Assembly (NCBI RefSeq): GCF_000429645.1
Contig: NZ_AUCG01000023.1
Coordinates: 310,001-374,000, forward strand
Length of the DNA: 64,000 bases
Reading direction: 5' to 3'
DNA from: Niveispirillum irakense DSM 11586
GTDB taxonomy: Bacteria > Pseudomonadota > Alphaproteobacteria > Azospirillales > Azospirillaceae
The translations under genes and the position numbers were made by a program. The notes beneath the pieces were generated by a model, which saw nothing but the letters and a program-made list of their open reading frames with translations, did not search any database and was not told where the DNA came from. Below, piece after piece: positions 43,822 to 52,909 of the stretch. Position 1 is the first letter of the stretch. Each line of letters begins with the position of its first letter.

Positions 43822-44502
43822 TCAGGCGCCAGAAGCGGCCTGCCCACCCGTGATCCGGGCGGCAACCGCCCAGCAGAATAAGACCCATAAGGCGCCCAGG
43901 CACCAGCCGGCCAAAATATCTGTGGGCCAATGCACGCCTAAAACCACCCGCGTGCAGCCAATGATCAGCGGCACCATCATCGCGACCGTCATGATATAGC
44001 GGCGCACATTCAAACCCGGCAGATTGCGGGCGCAGATCAATCCCAATGTCAGATAAGTGATGGTGGACATCATGGCATGGCTGCTGGGGAAACTGGGGGT
44101 CAACACCTCCACAGCATGCGGCACGACATCCGGGCGCCCCCGGTCAATCATCGCCTTTAAAAAACTGTTCAACGCGATGCCGCCCAACACGGAGGCGAAC
44201 AGGAAGCCCGCCAGCGCCAATCGGTGCATGACCACCAGCAGACCGGCCGCTAGCAGGCAGAAAAACAGCATGACGGGGATACCGCCCAGGGCTGTCAGAT
44301 CCTGTACCGAGCGCAACAGCAAGTGAGGCATCCAGTAATTTGCCGGATCGGCAGCATCACGCCACATCCGCAGCCATGCCCCCTCTGCCGATCCGCCAAG
44401 TGCCCAAAGGGCAAGTAATCCGACACCGGAAGCCCCAGCCATGACCAGCAAGGGCATGACCGCAGACCGGTCCAGGGCAATCGCGGTTGACTGATCAGAC
44501 AA
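43822..44502 (-). CDS. PAP2-family membrane phosphatase
   Basis: The 226-residue protein has about six membrane helices and the three-part acid phosphatase motif: KAMIDRGRP, PSFPSSHAM and TRVVLGVHWPTDILAGW. Such enzymes dephosphorylate undecaprenyl pyrophosphate or phosphatidate-type lipids on the periplasmic side. The N-terminus is short and without a cleavable signal. Neighbours give no pathway clue. Confidence 0.88.
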   Translation of the reverse strand: MSDQSTAIALDRSAVMPLLVMAGASGVGLLALWALGGSAEGAWLRMWRDAADPANYWMPHLLLRSVQDLTALGGIPVMLFFCLLAAGLLVVMHRLALAGFLFASVLGGIALNSFLKAMIDRGRPDVVPHAVEVLTPSFPSSHAMMSTITYLTLGLICARNLPGLNVRRYIMTVAMMVPLIIGCTRVVLGVHWPTDILAGWCLGALWVLFCWAVAARITGGQAASGA

Positions 44503-44550
44503 ACCCTTCTCCTTTTTCTTTATGGCTTAAAGGAACCGGCTGCGCAGCGG

Positions 44551-45237
44551 GTGCGCTATCCTGCACCAATGGATATTCGATCCGGCGGGGACAGTGTCCA
44601 GCCAGCTTGTTATAACAATTCGGTTGCATCGTCGGGTACCCCTGACAACGATTATTGGAACGGGAGACCTGAGCGCTTGGCGGGATTGGATGGCAAAGTG
44701 GCGATTGCCACGATCATGGGACATCCCCCTTTGGCCGCCTTGCTGCGGCGCTGGTGCCTTGCCCAGGCGACGAGGGGAGAAACGCCCTGCCGGGCGGATT
44801 TGGAACCGTATGACCTTCCCCGCATCCTGTTGCCGTACATGTTCATATACGCGCAGGAAGGTGATCGCTTCCGTTGCCGTCTCTACGGATCGAAATTACG
44901 GGATTTTTTCGGCGAGGACAGTACCGGCCGCTATCTGGACGAAATGGTGAAACCGGACGCCCGGGAAAAGCGCAACAGCCTGTTCCGAAAGCCGCTGGAG
45001 AGTGGCCGCCCCCTCTTCTATCGCGGCTTTCTGGTCGCGCCTGGGGTGGAATGGCGGCATTTCAACAGGCTGCTTCTGCCCGTCGCGACCCAGCCGGGGG
45101 CGAGCCCAACCCAGATAATGGGGGCACTGAGGATCATCCCACCACCCCCAGGGTTAAGGCTGGATGGAAACGACCCGGATGGAATGCTTCAACATTGCCT
45201 GCTGCAGGAAGATGATTGCCGCCTGCTGCTTGATTGA
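44551..45237 (+). CDS. PAS-domain protein of the alphaproteobacterial PAS_5 type
   Basis: GTG 44551 gives 228 residues; ATG 44569 is an alternative, and neither has a good ribosome site. The middle has the PAS_5 pattern: RADLEPYDLPRILLPYMFIY, then FRCRLYGSKLRDFFGEDSTG and a FYRGFLVAPG strand. No output domain follows. Members are common in Rhodospirillales genomes and their role is not known. The first 40 residues look unstructured. Confidence 0.75.
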   Translation: MRYPAPMDIRSGGDSVQPACYNNSVASSGTPDNDYWNGRPERLAGLDGKVAIATIMGHPPLAALLRRWCLAQATRGETPCRADLEPYDLPRILLPYMFIYAQEGDRFRCRLYGSKLRDFFGEDSTGRYLDEMVKPDAREKRNSLFRKPLESGRPLFYRGFLVAPGVEWRHFNRLLLPVATQPGASPTQIMGALRIIPPPPGLRLDGNDPDGMLQHCLLQEDDCRLLLD

Positions 45238-45247
45238 TGCCACCGGA

Positions 45248-45841
45248 TCAGACGTTGCGACGGGCGCGTAAGGCCGCCGTCAGCGTACCATCATCCAGAT
45301 AATCCAGTTCGCCGCCCACAGGCACCCCATGGGCCAGCCGTGTCAGGATCACGTCACAGTGAGCCAACCGGTCGGAGATGTAATGGGCCGTGGTCTGGCC
45401 ACCAACCGTCGCATTCAGCGCCAGGATCACTTCCCGAACCTCTGGCCGCGCTGCCCGCTCCAGAAGACCGGGGATTGCCAGATCATCCGGCCCCACCCCT
45501 TCCAGCGCTGACAGGGTGCCGCCCAGCACATGATAGCGACCTTTGAACGCGCCGGTCCGTTCCAGCGCCCAAAGATCGCCCACCTCTTCCACCACGCACA
45601 GCAGGGACGGGTCACGGCGGTCATCGGTGCAGATATGGCAGGGGTCAGCGCTATCCAGGTTGCCACAGACCGAACAGGTGCGGATACCGGCCGCCGCTTC
45701 CGCCAGGGCAGCCCCCAGCGGCGCCATCAGACTATCCCGCCTCTTAATCAGATGCAGGGCCACGCGGCGCGCCGAACGCGGCCCCAAACCGGGCAGCTTG
45801 GCCAGCAACTGGATCAGGCGGTCAATTTCAGGTCCAATCAT
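45248..45841 (-). CDS. recR: Recombination protein RecR
   Basis: The 197-residue protein starts with the helix-hairpin-helix [20 protein letters not shown] zinc finger follows ([16 protein letters not shown]), then a Toprim domain ([17 protein letters not shown]) and the C-terminal LARGVPVG-type segment ([20 protein letters not shown]). RecR acts with RecO and RecF in loading RecA at gaps. It is the last gene of the dnaX-ybaB-recR block, separated from ybaB by 142 bases holding a hairpin. Confidence 0.96.
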   Translation of the reverse strand: MIGPEIDRLIQLLAKLPGLGPRSARRVALHLIKRRDSLMAPLGAALAEAAAGIRTCSVCGNLDSADPCHICTDDRRDPSLLCVVEEVGDLWALERTGAFKGRYHVLGGTLSALEGVGPDDLAIPGLLERAARPEVREVILALNATVGGQTTAHYISDRLAHCDVILTRLAHGVPVGGELDYLDDGTLTAALRARRNV

Positions 45842-45926
45842 GGGCGGAGACTAGCCGATGTTCGGCAATTGTTCCAGCGGGAAGAAAGCCCCGTCGCACG
45901 GTCTTTGACAATGAGCTCGGCAATGA

Positions 45927-45956
45927 AAAGGCCGCCCCGGCGAACCGGGACGGCCA
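45927..45956 (-). terminator. Hairpin between ybaB and recR
   Basis: GGCCGCCCCGG (45931-45941) pairs with CCGGGACGGCC (45946-45956), one mismatch, with a CGAA tetraloop. On the minus strand it is followed by TTTT (45930-45927). It may partly end dnaX-ybaB transcripts before recR. Confidence 0.5.
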
Positions 45957-45983
45957 GATCAATATTCTATACGGGCGCCAGGG

Positions 45984-46307
45984 TCAGAACGGGAACTTCA
46001 TCCCCGGCGGCAGCTTCATCCCGCCCATCATGGCATTGGTCTGTTCGGCCATGTAAGCCTCGACCTTGGCCTTGGCGTCGTTGAAGGCGGCAGTGATCAG
46101 GTCTTCCAGGACCTCGACATCCTCCGGATCGACAACGGATTTATCGATCTTGATGCCGCGCAGGTCGCCTTTGCCGTTCAGCGTCACCTGAACCATGCCG
46201 GCACCGGACACACCGGTCGCCTCATGCTCCGTCAGCTTGGACTGCATTTCCTGCATCTTGGCCTGCATCTGCTGGGCCTGCTTCATCATCTGGCCGATAT
46301 TCTTCAT
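45984..46307 (-). CDS. ybaB: YbaB/EbfC nucleoid-associated protein
   Basis: The 107-residue protein starts MKNIGQMMKQAQQMQAKMQE, the classic YbaB helix, with the VTLNGKGDLRGIKIDKSVV core and a C-terminal MGGMKLPPGMKFPF. YbaB dimers bind DNA and associate with the nucleoid. ATG lies three bases after the dnaX stop with GGAGA ten bases upstream, the conserved dnaX-ybaB-recR order. Confidence 0.96.
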   Translation of the reverse strand: MKNIGQMMKQAQQMQAKMQEMQSKLTEHEATGVSGAGMVQVTLNGKGDLRGIKIDKSVVDPEDVEVLEDLITAAFNDAKAKVEAYMAEQTNAMMGGMKLPPGMKFPF

Positions 46308-46310
46308 GGC

Positions 46311-48212
46311 TCAGAAGTCTCCTTCATAATCGCCCTCGTCCATGGGCGGTGGGGCATCGAAATAAGGGTTGTCGGGCATCTCGTCACCCCCAAAAGCGTC
46401 CATCGCCTCGGGAATGTCGGGCAAGGCCTGGGGCGGTGGGGCCATGGGAACAGCGGAAAGGTCGCGCACATTGTCAATACGTGCACCGGGGAAGGCTTCC
46501 AGAATGGCCCGTACCAGGGGGTGAGCGGCGGCTTCGGCGAGCAGCCGTTGTTCCTCTGCCCGGTCCTGTTCCGCCAGTGTCGATTCCCCTTGCGCGCCGG
46601 ATACAGACACCACCCAGCGGCGGCCCGTCCATTCCGTCAGCAACTGGCCGACGCGGCCGGGCAGATTCTGGGGTGCGGAAGACAAGAGACGCAGTTCAAT
46701 CTGCCCCGGCTCAAACCGGACGAGATGAACCGCAGACCGCAACATGCTGGCCAGCACCCCTTCCCGCTTGGTCAGAAACAGATCGGCCACGTCACGGAAG
46801 CTGCGGGGATCCTCCAGAACAGCGGCCACCGGCTGGGCAACCGCCATCGGGGCGGGTGCCGCCGCCACCGCGGCAGAGGTGGCCCGACCGCCATTCATCA
46901 CCGCCATAGGCGCGCCATTGCTCGGGCCGGCCTGAACCATCCCGCCGCCCATTGCCATGGCTGAACCGCCACTGCCACCACCCGGCCCGGTGCCGTGCAG
47001 GGCGCGGGCTGCTGCCTCCACGCCACCAGCTTCATTGATTTTCTTGATCAAATCACCCGGCGTGGGCAGGTCGGCCGCATAGGACAGCCGGATCAGGACC
47101 ATCTCCAGCGCCTGCATCGGCACCGGCGCATGGCTCACCTCTCCCAGCCCCTTCAACAAAATCTGCCATGCCCGCGCCAGGGCGGGCATGCCCAGCTTGC
47201 CGGCCAGGGCCACCCCGCGCGTGCGCTCCTCCTCCGGGATCGACGGATCGTCGGCAGTACCGGACACCACGCGCGCGCGGGTCAGGAAATGAGTGAAATC
47301 CAGCAAATCCTGGATGATGACGATGGGATCGGCGCCCCGCTTGTGCAGATCGTCCAATATCTCCAGCGCATCGGCCGGCTTGCCGCACAATGTCGCCTCG
47401 AACAGATCGACGATGCGGGTCCGGTCAGCCAGGCCCAGCATGTCGCGGACCTGCGCCACCGTCACATTCCCGCCGCCCAGTGCGATGGCCTGGTCCAGCA
47501 GCGACAGCCCGTCACGCACCGACCCATCAGCCGCCCGCGCGATCTGTGCGATGGCCTCCGCCTCCACCGGCACCTGTTCTTTCTCGGCGATACGGGTGAA
47601 ATGGCCGATCAGCGTGCCATGATCCACCCGCCGCAGGTCGAAGCGCTGGCAGCGCGACAGGACCGTAACCGGAACCTTGCGGATTTCTGTGGTGGCGAAG
47701 ACGAATTTCACATGCGGCGGCGGCTCTTCCAACGTCTTCAACAGGGCGTTGAAGGCGCTTTTGGACAGCATGTGCACTTCGTCGATGATGTAGAGCTTGT
47801 AGCGTGCAGCCGAGGGGGCATAGCGCACCCCCTCAATGATCTCGCGTACATTATCGACGCCGGTATTGCTGGCGGCGTCCATCTCGATCACATCGACATT
47901 GCGGTCGGCGGCGATGGAAACGCACATCTCACAAACGCCGCAAGGGCTGATCGTCGGCCCGCCCTGCCCGTCCGGCCCGATGCAGTTCAGCGCACGGGCG
48001 ATGATTCGGGCCGTCGTCGTCTTGCCCACACCGCGCACACCGGTGAGCATATAGGCTTGATGGATGCGACCGGACTGGATGGCATTGCGCAGCGTGCGGA
48101 CCAGCGCATCCTGGCCCACCAGCTCGTCAAAGTTCTGCGGCCGGTATTTGCGCGCCAGCACACGATAGGCGGCACCGGCGGCGGGGCTGGTCGATGTTGT
48201 CTCGTCGGTCAC
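46311..48212 (-). CDS. dnaX: DNA polymerase III subunit gamma/tau
   Basis: The GTG start gives 633 residues. The AAA+ clamp-loader module has Walker A GVRGVGKTTTARIIARAL, four zinc cysteines (in IGPDGQGGPTISPCGVCEMC and nearby), DEVHMLSKSAFNALLKTLEEP and the FATTEIRKVPVTVLSRCQRF sensor region. A low-complexity Gly/Ala/Met linker near residues 400-470 precedes the tau C-terminal domain. It assembles the replicase clamp loader. The SRP RNA gene lies just upstream on the same strand. Confidence 0.96.
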   Translation of the reverse strand: MTDETTSTSPAAGAAYRVLARKYRPQNFDELVGQDALVRTLRNAIQSGRIHQAYMLTGVRGVGKTTTARIIARALNCIGPDGQGGPTISPCGVCEMCVSIAADRNVDVIEMDAASNTGVDNVREIIEGVRYAPSAARYKLYIIDEVHMLSKSAFNALLKTLEEPPPHVKFVFATTEIRKVPVTVLSRCQRFDLRRVDHGTLIGHFTRIAEKEQVPVEAEAIAQIARAADGSVRDGLSLLDQAIALGGGNVTVAQVRDMLGLADRTRIVDLFEATLCGKPADALEILDDLHKRGADPIVIIQDLLDFTHFLTRARVVSGTADDPSIPEEERTRGVALAGKLGMPALARAWQILLKGLGEVSHAPVPMQALEMVLIRLSYAADLPTPGDLIKKINEAGGVEAAARALHGTGPGGGSGGSAMAMGGGMVQAGPSNGAPMAVMNGGRATSAAVAAAPAPMAVAQPVAAVLEDPRSFRDVADLFLTKREGVLASMLRSAVHLVRFEPGQIELRLLSSAPQNLPGRVGQLLTEWTGRRWVVSVSGAQGESTLAEQDRAEEQRLLAEAAAHPLVRAILEAFPGARIDNVRDLSAVPMAPPPQALPDIPEAMDAFGGDEMPDNPYFDAPPPMDEGDYEGDF

Positions 48213-48395
48213 AGGCCTGATCTTCGGGCAACGGGCTTAGAGCGTCTGGCCACAATGTAGTGCCCCCCACCATCCGACGCCATGGGCAATTACAGGCAGG
48301 ATGGAAAGACGAATGTCATAGCGGATTGGCAATGCCCATCGCAAAAGCACGACCGCAAGAACGCCGCGTAACATTTTGACTATATTTGGATTGAG

Positions 48396-48497
48396 GTGGG
48401 AGGCTGGACGAACGACCCGAGCCGAAACTCGTTACGGCTGCTTCCTTCCGGACCTGACCGGGTTGGCGAGGGACCCGCCCGTTGCCAACCTCCCGCC
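48396..48497 (-). ncRNA. ffs: Signal recognition particle RNA, small (4.5S) type
   Basis: The minus strand carries the conserved GGTCAGGTCCGGAAGGAAGC tetraloop and Ffh-binding region. The ends pair perfectly over ten bases: GGGAGGTTGG (48494-48485) with CCAGCCTCCC (48407-48398). The RNA is about 100 bases and pairs with Ffh for co-translational membrane targeting. It is upstream of dnaX, as in many alphaproteobacteria. Confidence 0.95.
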
Positions 48498-48500
48498 CCC

Positions 48501-48529
48501 TATATCGGCGTCTGCCGGCCCCAAGGCAA
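48501..48529 (-). promoter_or_regulatory. Promoter of the SRP RNA gene
   Basis: On the minus strand TTGCCT (48529-48524) and GATATA (48506-48501) are spaced by 17 bases, a few bases before the SRP RNA 5' end. Confidence 0.65.
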
Positions 48530-48688
48530 GGGGAAAATTGGACCGTTGCCGGTAAATCACACCCCACGACTTTGCTGCAATGGCGAGTGAAACTATTGTT
48601 TCATGTTGCAGTGCAAAGGACTATGCCTCCGCGCCGATCCCGGCCGGTATCGCCGGGCCTGAACCCCCGCAGGGACCGAGCACTCGAT

Positions 48689-50905
48689 ATGACCAACCGT
48701 TCCATCCGCACCGCCACGCTGCTGTCCAGCGCGGCCGCCGCCGTTCTGACGCTGGCCGCCCCCGCCCTGGCCGAGCCCGCCACGCTGGACGAAATCATCG
48801 TCACGGCGCAGAAGCGCTCTCAGAATTTGCAGGAAGTGCCGGTGTCGGTGGCCGCGATCAGCGCCGACCAGCTCGCCAATTTCGGCGCTGGCGGCGGCGA
48901 TATCCGCTTCCTGTCTGCCCGCGTGCCGTCGCTGAACGCCGAATCCTCCTTCGGTCGCACCTTCCCGCGCTTCTATATCCGCGGTCTGGGCAATACCGAT
49001 TTCGACCTGAACGCCTCGCAGCCGGTCAGCCTGGTCTATGACGAGGTGGTGCTGGAAAACCCGATCATGAAGGGTTTCCCGGTGTTTGACGTGGAGCAGA
49101 TCGAGGTGCTGCGCGGGCCCCAGGGCACGCTGTTTGGCCGTAACACCCCGGCCGGCATCATCTCCGTCACCTCGCGCAAGCCGACCTTTGAAACCGAAGG
49201 CTACGGCCAAGTCTCCTATGGTCGCTGGAACGCGATTGAGGCGGAAGGCGCCATCGGTGGTGCGCTGATCGACAACAAGCTGGCCGCGCGCATCAGCTTC
49301 CTGCATCAGCGCCGCGACGGCTATGTCGATAACGACTTCACCGGCGAAAAGAACGCCATGGAAGGGTATGAGGATACGGCGGCTCGCCTGCAGCTCCTCT
49401 ACACCCCGACCGAGCGCTTCACCGCCAACCTGAACGGTCACTTCCGCTCCCTGGATGGTACGGCCCGCGTCTTCCGCGCCAACATCATCGAGAAGGGCAG
49501 CAATGATCTGGTGGACGGCTTCTCGCCCTACCACGCTTTCACCGATGGTCAGAACGACCAGGAAGTGAATTCCCGTGGCGCCAACCTGAACGCCCAGTAC
49601 GAATTCGACAATTTCACCCTGACCTCCATCACCGCCTATGAATATGTCGACGCCTTCTCGCGCGGCGATGTGGATGGCGGCGTGGCAGGCCGTGGCCCCG
49701 GCACCGTGCCCTTCTCCGTCGAATCGGCCAGCAAGATCAACGGTATCGACCAGTTCACGCAGGAACTGCGTCTGGCTTCCAGCGACGAGGGCCCGCTGAA
49801 GTGGCAGACCGGTCTTTATTATTTTGATGAGAAGGCTGATTTCGCCAATCTGTCCTACGGCGCTGCCTCTACCGACTCGCTGAAGCGCACCACGGTTGCC
49901 AATTCCGTTCAGGACAATGACACCTGGGCCGTGTTTGGCCAGCTCAGCTACGAGCTGACCGAACAGCTCACCCTGACCGGTGGCCTGCGCTACACCGAGG
50001 ACAACAAGACCCTGGTCCGTCGCGAAGTGACCTACACCAGCGGTACGCCGGTGAACGGCTCCGTCTCCCGTGCCAAGACCAGCGACGAGCGGGTGAGCTG
50101 GGATCTGGCCGCCGACTATGCCTTCACCGAAGAAGTGCGTGGTTTTGTGCGTGTTGCCAGCGGCTTCCGCGCCCCCACGATCCAGCCGCGCAGCGTGAAC
50201 ATCACCACCGCCGATTCGGAAAAGGTGATGTCCTATGAAGCCGGCGTGAAGTCCGACCTGTTCGGCAAGCGCGCTCGTATCAACCTGACCGGCTTCTATT
50301 ATGAAGTGAAGGATCAGCAGTTCACCGCCGTTGGCGGCGTCAGCAACAACAACACCCTGCTGAATGCCGACAAGGGCATCGGTAAGGGCTTTGAGGCCGA
50401 TCTGGAATTCCTGCCGGTCGAGAACCTGCTGCTGACCGTCGGCACCAGCTATAACCGCACCGAGATCAAGGACGCCAACCTGTTCGTGCCGGCCTGCTCC
50501 GGCGGGTGCAGCGTGACGGATCCGATCCGCGTTGTGGGCACGTCGCGTCAGGCCAGCATCAACGGCAACCCGTTCCCGCAGGCCCCGCGCTGGATCTTCA
50601 ACACCACCGCCCGTTACGGCATCCCCGTGGGCGAGAATGACGAGGTCTATGCCTTCACCGACTGGTCGTTCAAGAGCACGGCCAACTTCTTCCTGTACGA
50701 GTCGGCGGAATTCCGCTCCGACGCCCGTTGGCAGGGTGGCCTGCGCGTCGGCTATTCCTATGATGGTGGCCGCTTCGACGTGTCGGCCTTCGTGCGCAAT
50801 ATCACCAACGAGCAGGGCCTGGAAGGCGCCATCGATTTCAACAACCTGACCGGTTTTGTGATCGAACCTCGCACCTATGGCGTCACGGCCCGCATGACCT
50901 TCTGA
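48689..50905 (+). CDS. TonB-dependent outer-membrane receptor
   Basis: ATG 48689 (MTNRSIRTATLLSS) starts a normal signal peptide ending in PALAEPA; frames opening further upstream run through the SRP RNA and its promoter and are rejected. The 738-residue receptor has a TonB box (LDEIIVTAQKRSQNLQ), a plug (VPVSVAAISADQL, RGLGNTDFD, VEVLRGPQGTLFGRNTPAGI pattern) and a barrel ending in RMTF. It is similar in class to the receptor at 15645 but clearly distinct. Plug text of this kind is common in polyphenol, siderophore and unknown-ligand receptors. It stands alone with a terminator after it. Confidence 0.92.
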   Translation: MTNRSIRTATLLSSAAAAVLTLAAPALAEPATLDEIIVTAQKRSQNLQEVPVSVAAISADQLANFGAGGGDIRFLSARVPSLNAESSFGRTFPRFYIRGLGNTDFDLNASQPVSLVYDEVVLENPIMKGFPVFDVEQIEVLRGPQGTLFGRNTPAGIISVTSRKPTFETEGYGQVSYGRWNAIEAEGAIGGALIDNKLAARISFLHQRRDGYVDNDFTGEKNAMEGYEDTAARLQLLYTPTERFTANLNGHFRSLDGTARVFRANIIEKGSNDLVDGFSPYHAFTDGQNDQEVNSRGANLNAQYEFDNFTLTSITAYEYVDAFSRGDVDGGVAGRGPGTVPFSVESASKINGIDQFTQELRLASSDEGPLKWQTGLYYFDEKADFANLSYGAASTDSLKRTTVANSVQDNDTWAVFGQLSYELTEQLTLTGGLRYTEDNKTLVRREVTYTSGTPVNGSVSRAKTSDERVSWDLAADYAFTEEVRGFVRVASGFRAPTIQPRSVNITTADSEKVMSYEAGVKSDLFGKRARINLTGFYYEVKDQQFTAVGGVSNNNTLLNADKGIGKGFEADLEFLPVENLLLTVGTSYNRTEIKDANLFVPACSGGCSVTDPIRVVGTSRQASINGNPFPQAPRWIFNTTARYGIPVGENDEVYAFTDWSFKSTANFFLYESAEFRSDARWQGGLRVGYSYDGGRFDVSAFVRNITNEQGLEGAIDFNNLTGFVIEPRTYGVTARMTF

Positions 50906-50936
50906 TCCTGTCCGACAGCGTCATGTGATTTTCGGG

Positions 50937-50970
50937 AAGGGGCGTCCAGTGGGCGCCCCTTTTCCTTTGT
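50937..50970 (+). terminator. Terminator after the TonB receptor gene
   Basis: AAGGGGCG (50937-50944) pairs with CGCCCCTT (50954-50961) around a nine-base loop, followed by a T-rich run (TTCCTTT). Confidence 0.75.
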
Positions 50971-51022
50971 CCAAGGTCGGCGTATGTCAGCAGCCAATAC
51001 CCACTGATAAGGCCGCCACATC

Positions 51023-51955
51023 ATGGCGAAGCTGAATTTCTATGCCGGCAGCGGACTGGACCGCGCCGCCCATTATCGCAAAAATCCGGACTGGCTGGCT
51101 GAACGGCTTTCCCCAGCGGGGGGAACGACGCGATTGGTGCCTTATTGGCGGGGCAAGCATCTGGTCGCCGGCCCGGACGAAGCACCTGTCCCCGTCTTCC
51201 TGTCACCGGGCGCTGACTGGTGGCGGGATCTGGCCCTTTTGCCCCCCGTCTTCCTGGGCGTGGAAGGTGAGATCAGCTATTTCGCCGTGGATTTCTCCAG
51301 CATAGAGACGGTGGAGACCCATCCTGCAATTACCGCCCTGGGGCGGTTCCAGGAGATGCGCGCTGTCGCCCGCTTGATGGAAAGGTCCATCGGCGGGCTT
51401 TACGCCTATATCCGCGCCCTGATGCTGTGGCATGAGAAACACCGGTTTTGTGGTTCCTGTGGATCACCCACCGACATTGCCGAAGCCGGGCACAGCCGCC
51501 GCTGCACCAACCCCACTTGCGGGATCAGCCATTTTCCCCGGCATGATCCCGCCGTCATCATGCTGGTGCATGATGGGGACAGGTGCGTATTGGGCCGGCA
51601 ATCCCGCTTCCCAACGGGCATGTATTCCACCCTGGCCGGCTTTGTCGAACCGGGCGAAAGCCTGGAAGAGACGGTGGCGCGGGAATGTTATGAAGAGGCG
51701 GGCATCAGGGTGACCGATATCCGCTACCATTCCAGCCAGCCCTGGCCCTTCCCCTCCTCGCTGATGCTGGGTTTCCATGCCCGTGCGGCAACGCAGGATC
51801 TTCGCCCGGATATGGATGAATTGGAGGATGTGCGCTGGTTCAGCCGGGATTACCTGAGCTCTGTCGGCCCAGGGAGCGATGATTTTCGGCTGCCGCCGGC
51901 GGACAGCATTTCGCGCCAATTGATCAATTGTTGGCTGAATGGTGACTGCGACTGA
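51023..51955 (+). CDS. nudC: NADH pyrophosphatase NudC
   Basis: The 310-residue protein has the NudC layout: a zinc ribbon (CGSCGSPT, then CTNPTCG), the Nudix box GFVEPGESLEETVARECYEEAGI (in parts) and the NADH-specific SQPWPFPSSLM motif. It hydrolyses NADH and removes NAD caps from RNA. It is monocistronic, with a weak AAGG ribosome site at a long spacing, and convergent with the hydratase-like gene. Confidence 0.95.
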   Translation: MAKLNFYAGSGLDRAAHYRKNPDWLAERLSPAGGTTRLVPYWRGKHLVAGPDEAPVPVFLSPGADWWRDLALLPPVFLGVEGEISYFAVDFSSIETVETHPAITALGRFQEMRAVARLMERSIGGLYAYIRALMLWHEKHRFCGSCGSPTDIAEAGHSRRCTNPTCGISHFPRHDPAVIMLVHDGDRCVLGRQSRFPTGMYSTLAGFVEPGESLEETVARECYEEAGIRVTDIRYHSSQPWPFPSSLMLGFHARAATQDLRPDMDELEDVRWFSRDYLSSVGPGSDDFRLPPADSISRQLINCWLNGDCD

Positions 51956-51959
51956 TCCC

Positions 51960-51993
51960 CCCTGCCCCATTCCTGGCCTGGAACGGGGCAGGG
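51960..51993. terminator. Hairpin between convergent nudC and hydratase genes
   Basis: CCCTGCCCC (51960-51968) and GGGGCAGGG (51985-51993) form a 9-bp stem with a 16-base loop in the 47-base gap between two convergent stops. It has no T-tract, so it probably acts as a weak bidirectional terminator or stability hairpin. Confidence 0.5.
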
Positions 51994-52002
51994 AACCGTC
52001 AT

Positions 52003-52809
52003 TTATGCCGCCGGCTGGGCAACCACCATTTCAACATCAATATCCCCACCACCGGCAAAGCGGACGGTGGAGCGCGATCCGGCATGGATACGGTGGATGC
52101 CGGTCACGGCCCCCGTGGTCACCAGCGTGCCGGCCGGCAATGCGATGCCCCGCTGGCGACAATGATTCACCAAAAAGGCCAGTGCCGCCACGGGGGTGCT
52201 GGGAATGGACGCAAAATTACCCGTGCCGACAGAGATACCGTCAATCAGGGTTTCGACCGCCAATGCAGTAGGATCGGCATCCTGCCAACCGGTCAATTCC
52301 GGCCCGACAATCAACCCGGCATTATTGCCATAATCGCTGACGACCACCGTGGGCCCAAGATCATTGATGGTGGCAAGCGGACTGCCCGCCAATTCAATCC
52401 CGGCATGGATGGCACCAATCAGGGACCGCGCTTCCGCCTCATCCCCCGGCCCTTCCGCCGGCATGTCGGCGCCCAAGCGAACGATAAACTCACCCTCAAC
52501 AGCAGCGAAACCGTCAGGAATTTCGGGCAGTTGAATGGCTTCGCCCTGATAGGACCAGACATTGCCTTCGAAAATGGGACCAGCCAGACGCATGGCACCC
52601 AGTTTCTCCCGCCAAGCCGGTGGCACCATACCGATCTTCCAGCCCACCACCGGCGTGGGCCACAGGCTACGGGCAATATCCTGGATGTCGTACGAATCGG
52701 CCAATCGCGCCGGAATGACACCCGGATAATCCGGCAGGCTCTGTGCCGCGCGGCGGGCATCAACAAAGGTCTTGGCAATTTGGTGCGCGCTGTTCGCTGC
52801 ATCCGACAT
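52003..52809 (-). CDS. 2-keto-4-pentenoate hydratase-like protein (FAH superfamily)
   Basis: The 268-residue protein has the MhpD/HpcG pattern: an N-terminal helical region (YDIQDIARSLWPTPVVGWKIG), FAAVEGEFIVRLG with the metal-binding Glu pair and GIELAGSPLATINDLGPTVVVSDYGNN, then LAFLVNHCRQRGIALPAGTLVTTGAVTG. The family hydrates 2-keto-pentenoates or decarboxylates related acids. An ACCGGT dyad (52858-52871) lies just before the start, matching the sites at the nearby LacI-controlled pectin locus. It may therefore act on a keto-deoxy uronate-derived compound. Substrate is inferred. Confidence 0.8.
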   Translation of the reverse strand: MSDAANSAHQIAKTFVDARRAAQSLPDYPGVIPARLADSYDIQDIARSLWPTPVVGWKIGMVPPAWREKLGAMRLAGPIFEGNVWSYQGEAIQLPEIPDGFAAVEGEFIVRLGADMPAEGPGDEAEARSLIGAIHAGIELAGSPLATINDLGPTVVVSDYGNNAGLIVGPELTGWQDADPTALAVETLIDGISVGTGNFASIPSTPVAALAFLVNHCRQRGIALPAGTLVTTGAVTGIHRIHAGSRSTVRFAGGGDIDVEMVVAQPAA

Positions 52810-52857
52810 GGGCTTGATCTCCCTGCATCTCTCTTAATTGAGTGCCAGACCTTAAGG

Positions 52858-52871
52858 TGACACCGGTTTCC
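52858..52871. promoter_or_regulatory. ACCGGT-centred LacI operator candidate upstream of the hydratase-like gene
   Basis: TGACACCGGTTTCC shares its first ten bases with the two perfect copies at 57438 and 57472. It lies 49 bases before the gene start. Confidence 0.5.
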
Positions 52872-52909
52872 ACACAAGAAGGGAGATGACTATTCCACCT
52901 TCCGCACAG

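Noticed and set aside
46995-48260. A 421-codon open frame antisense to dnaX
   Set aside because: dnaX is unambiguous on the other strand; the antisense product is rich in His, Gln and Arg as expected of a shadow frame.
48482-48688. An N-terminal extension of the TonB receptor from 48482
   Set aside because: The extension would start inside the SRP RNA and run through its promoter, and a normal signal peptide begins at 48689.
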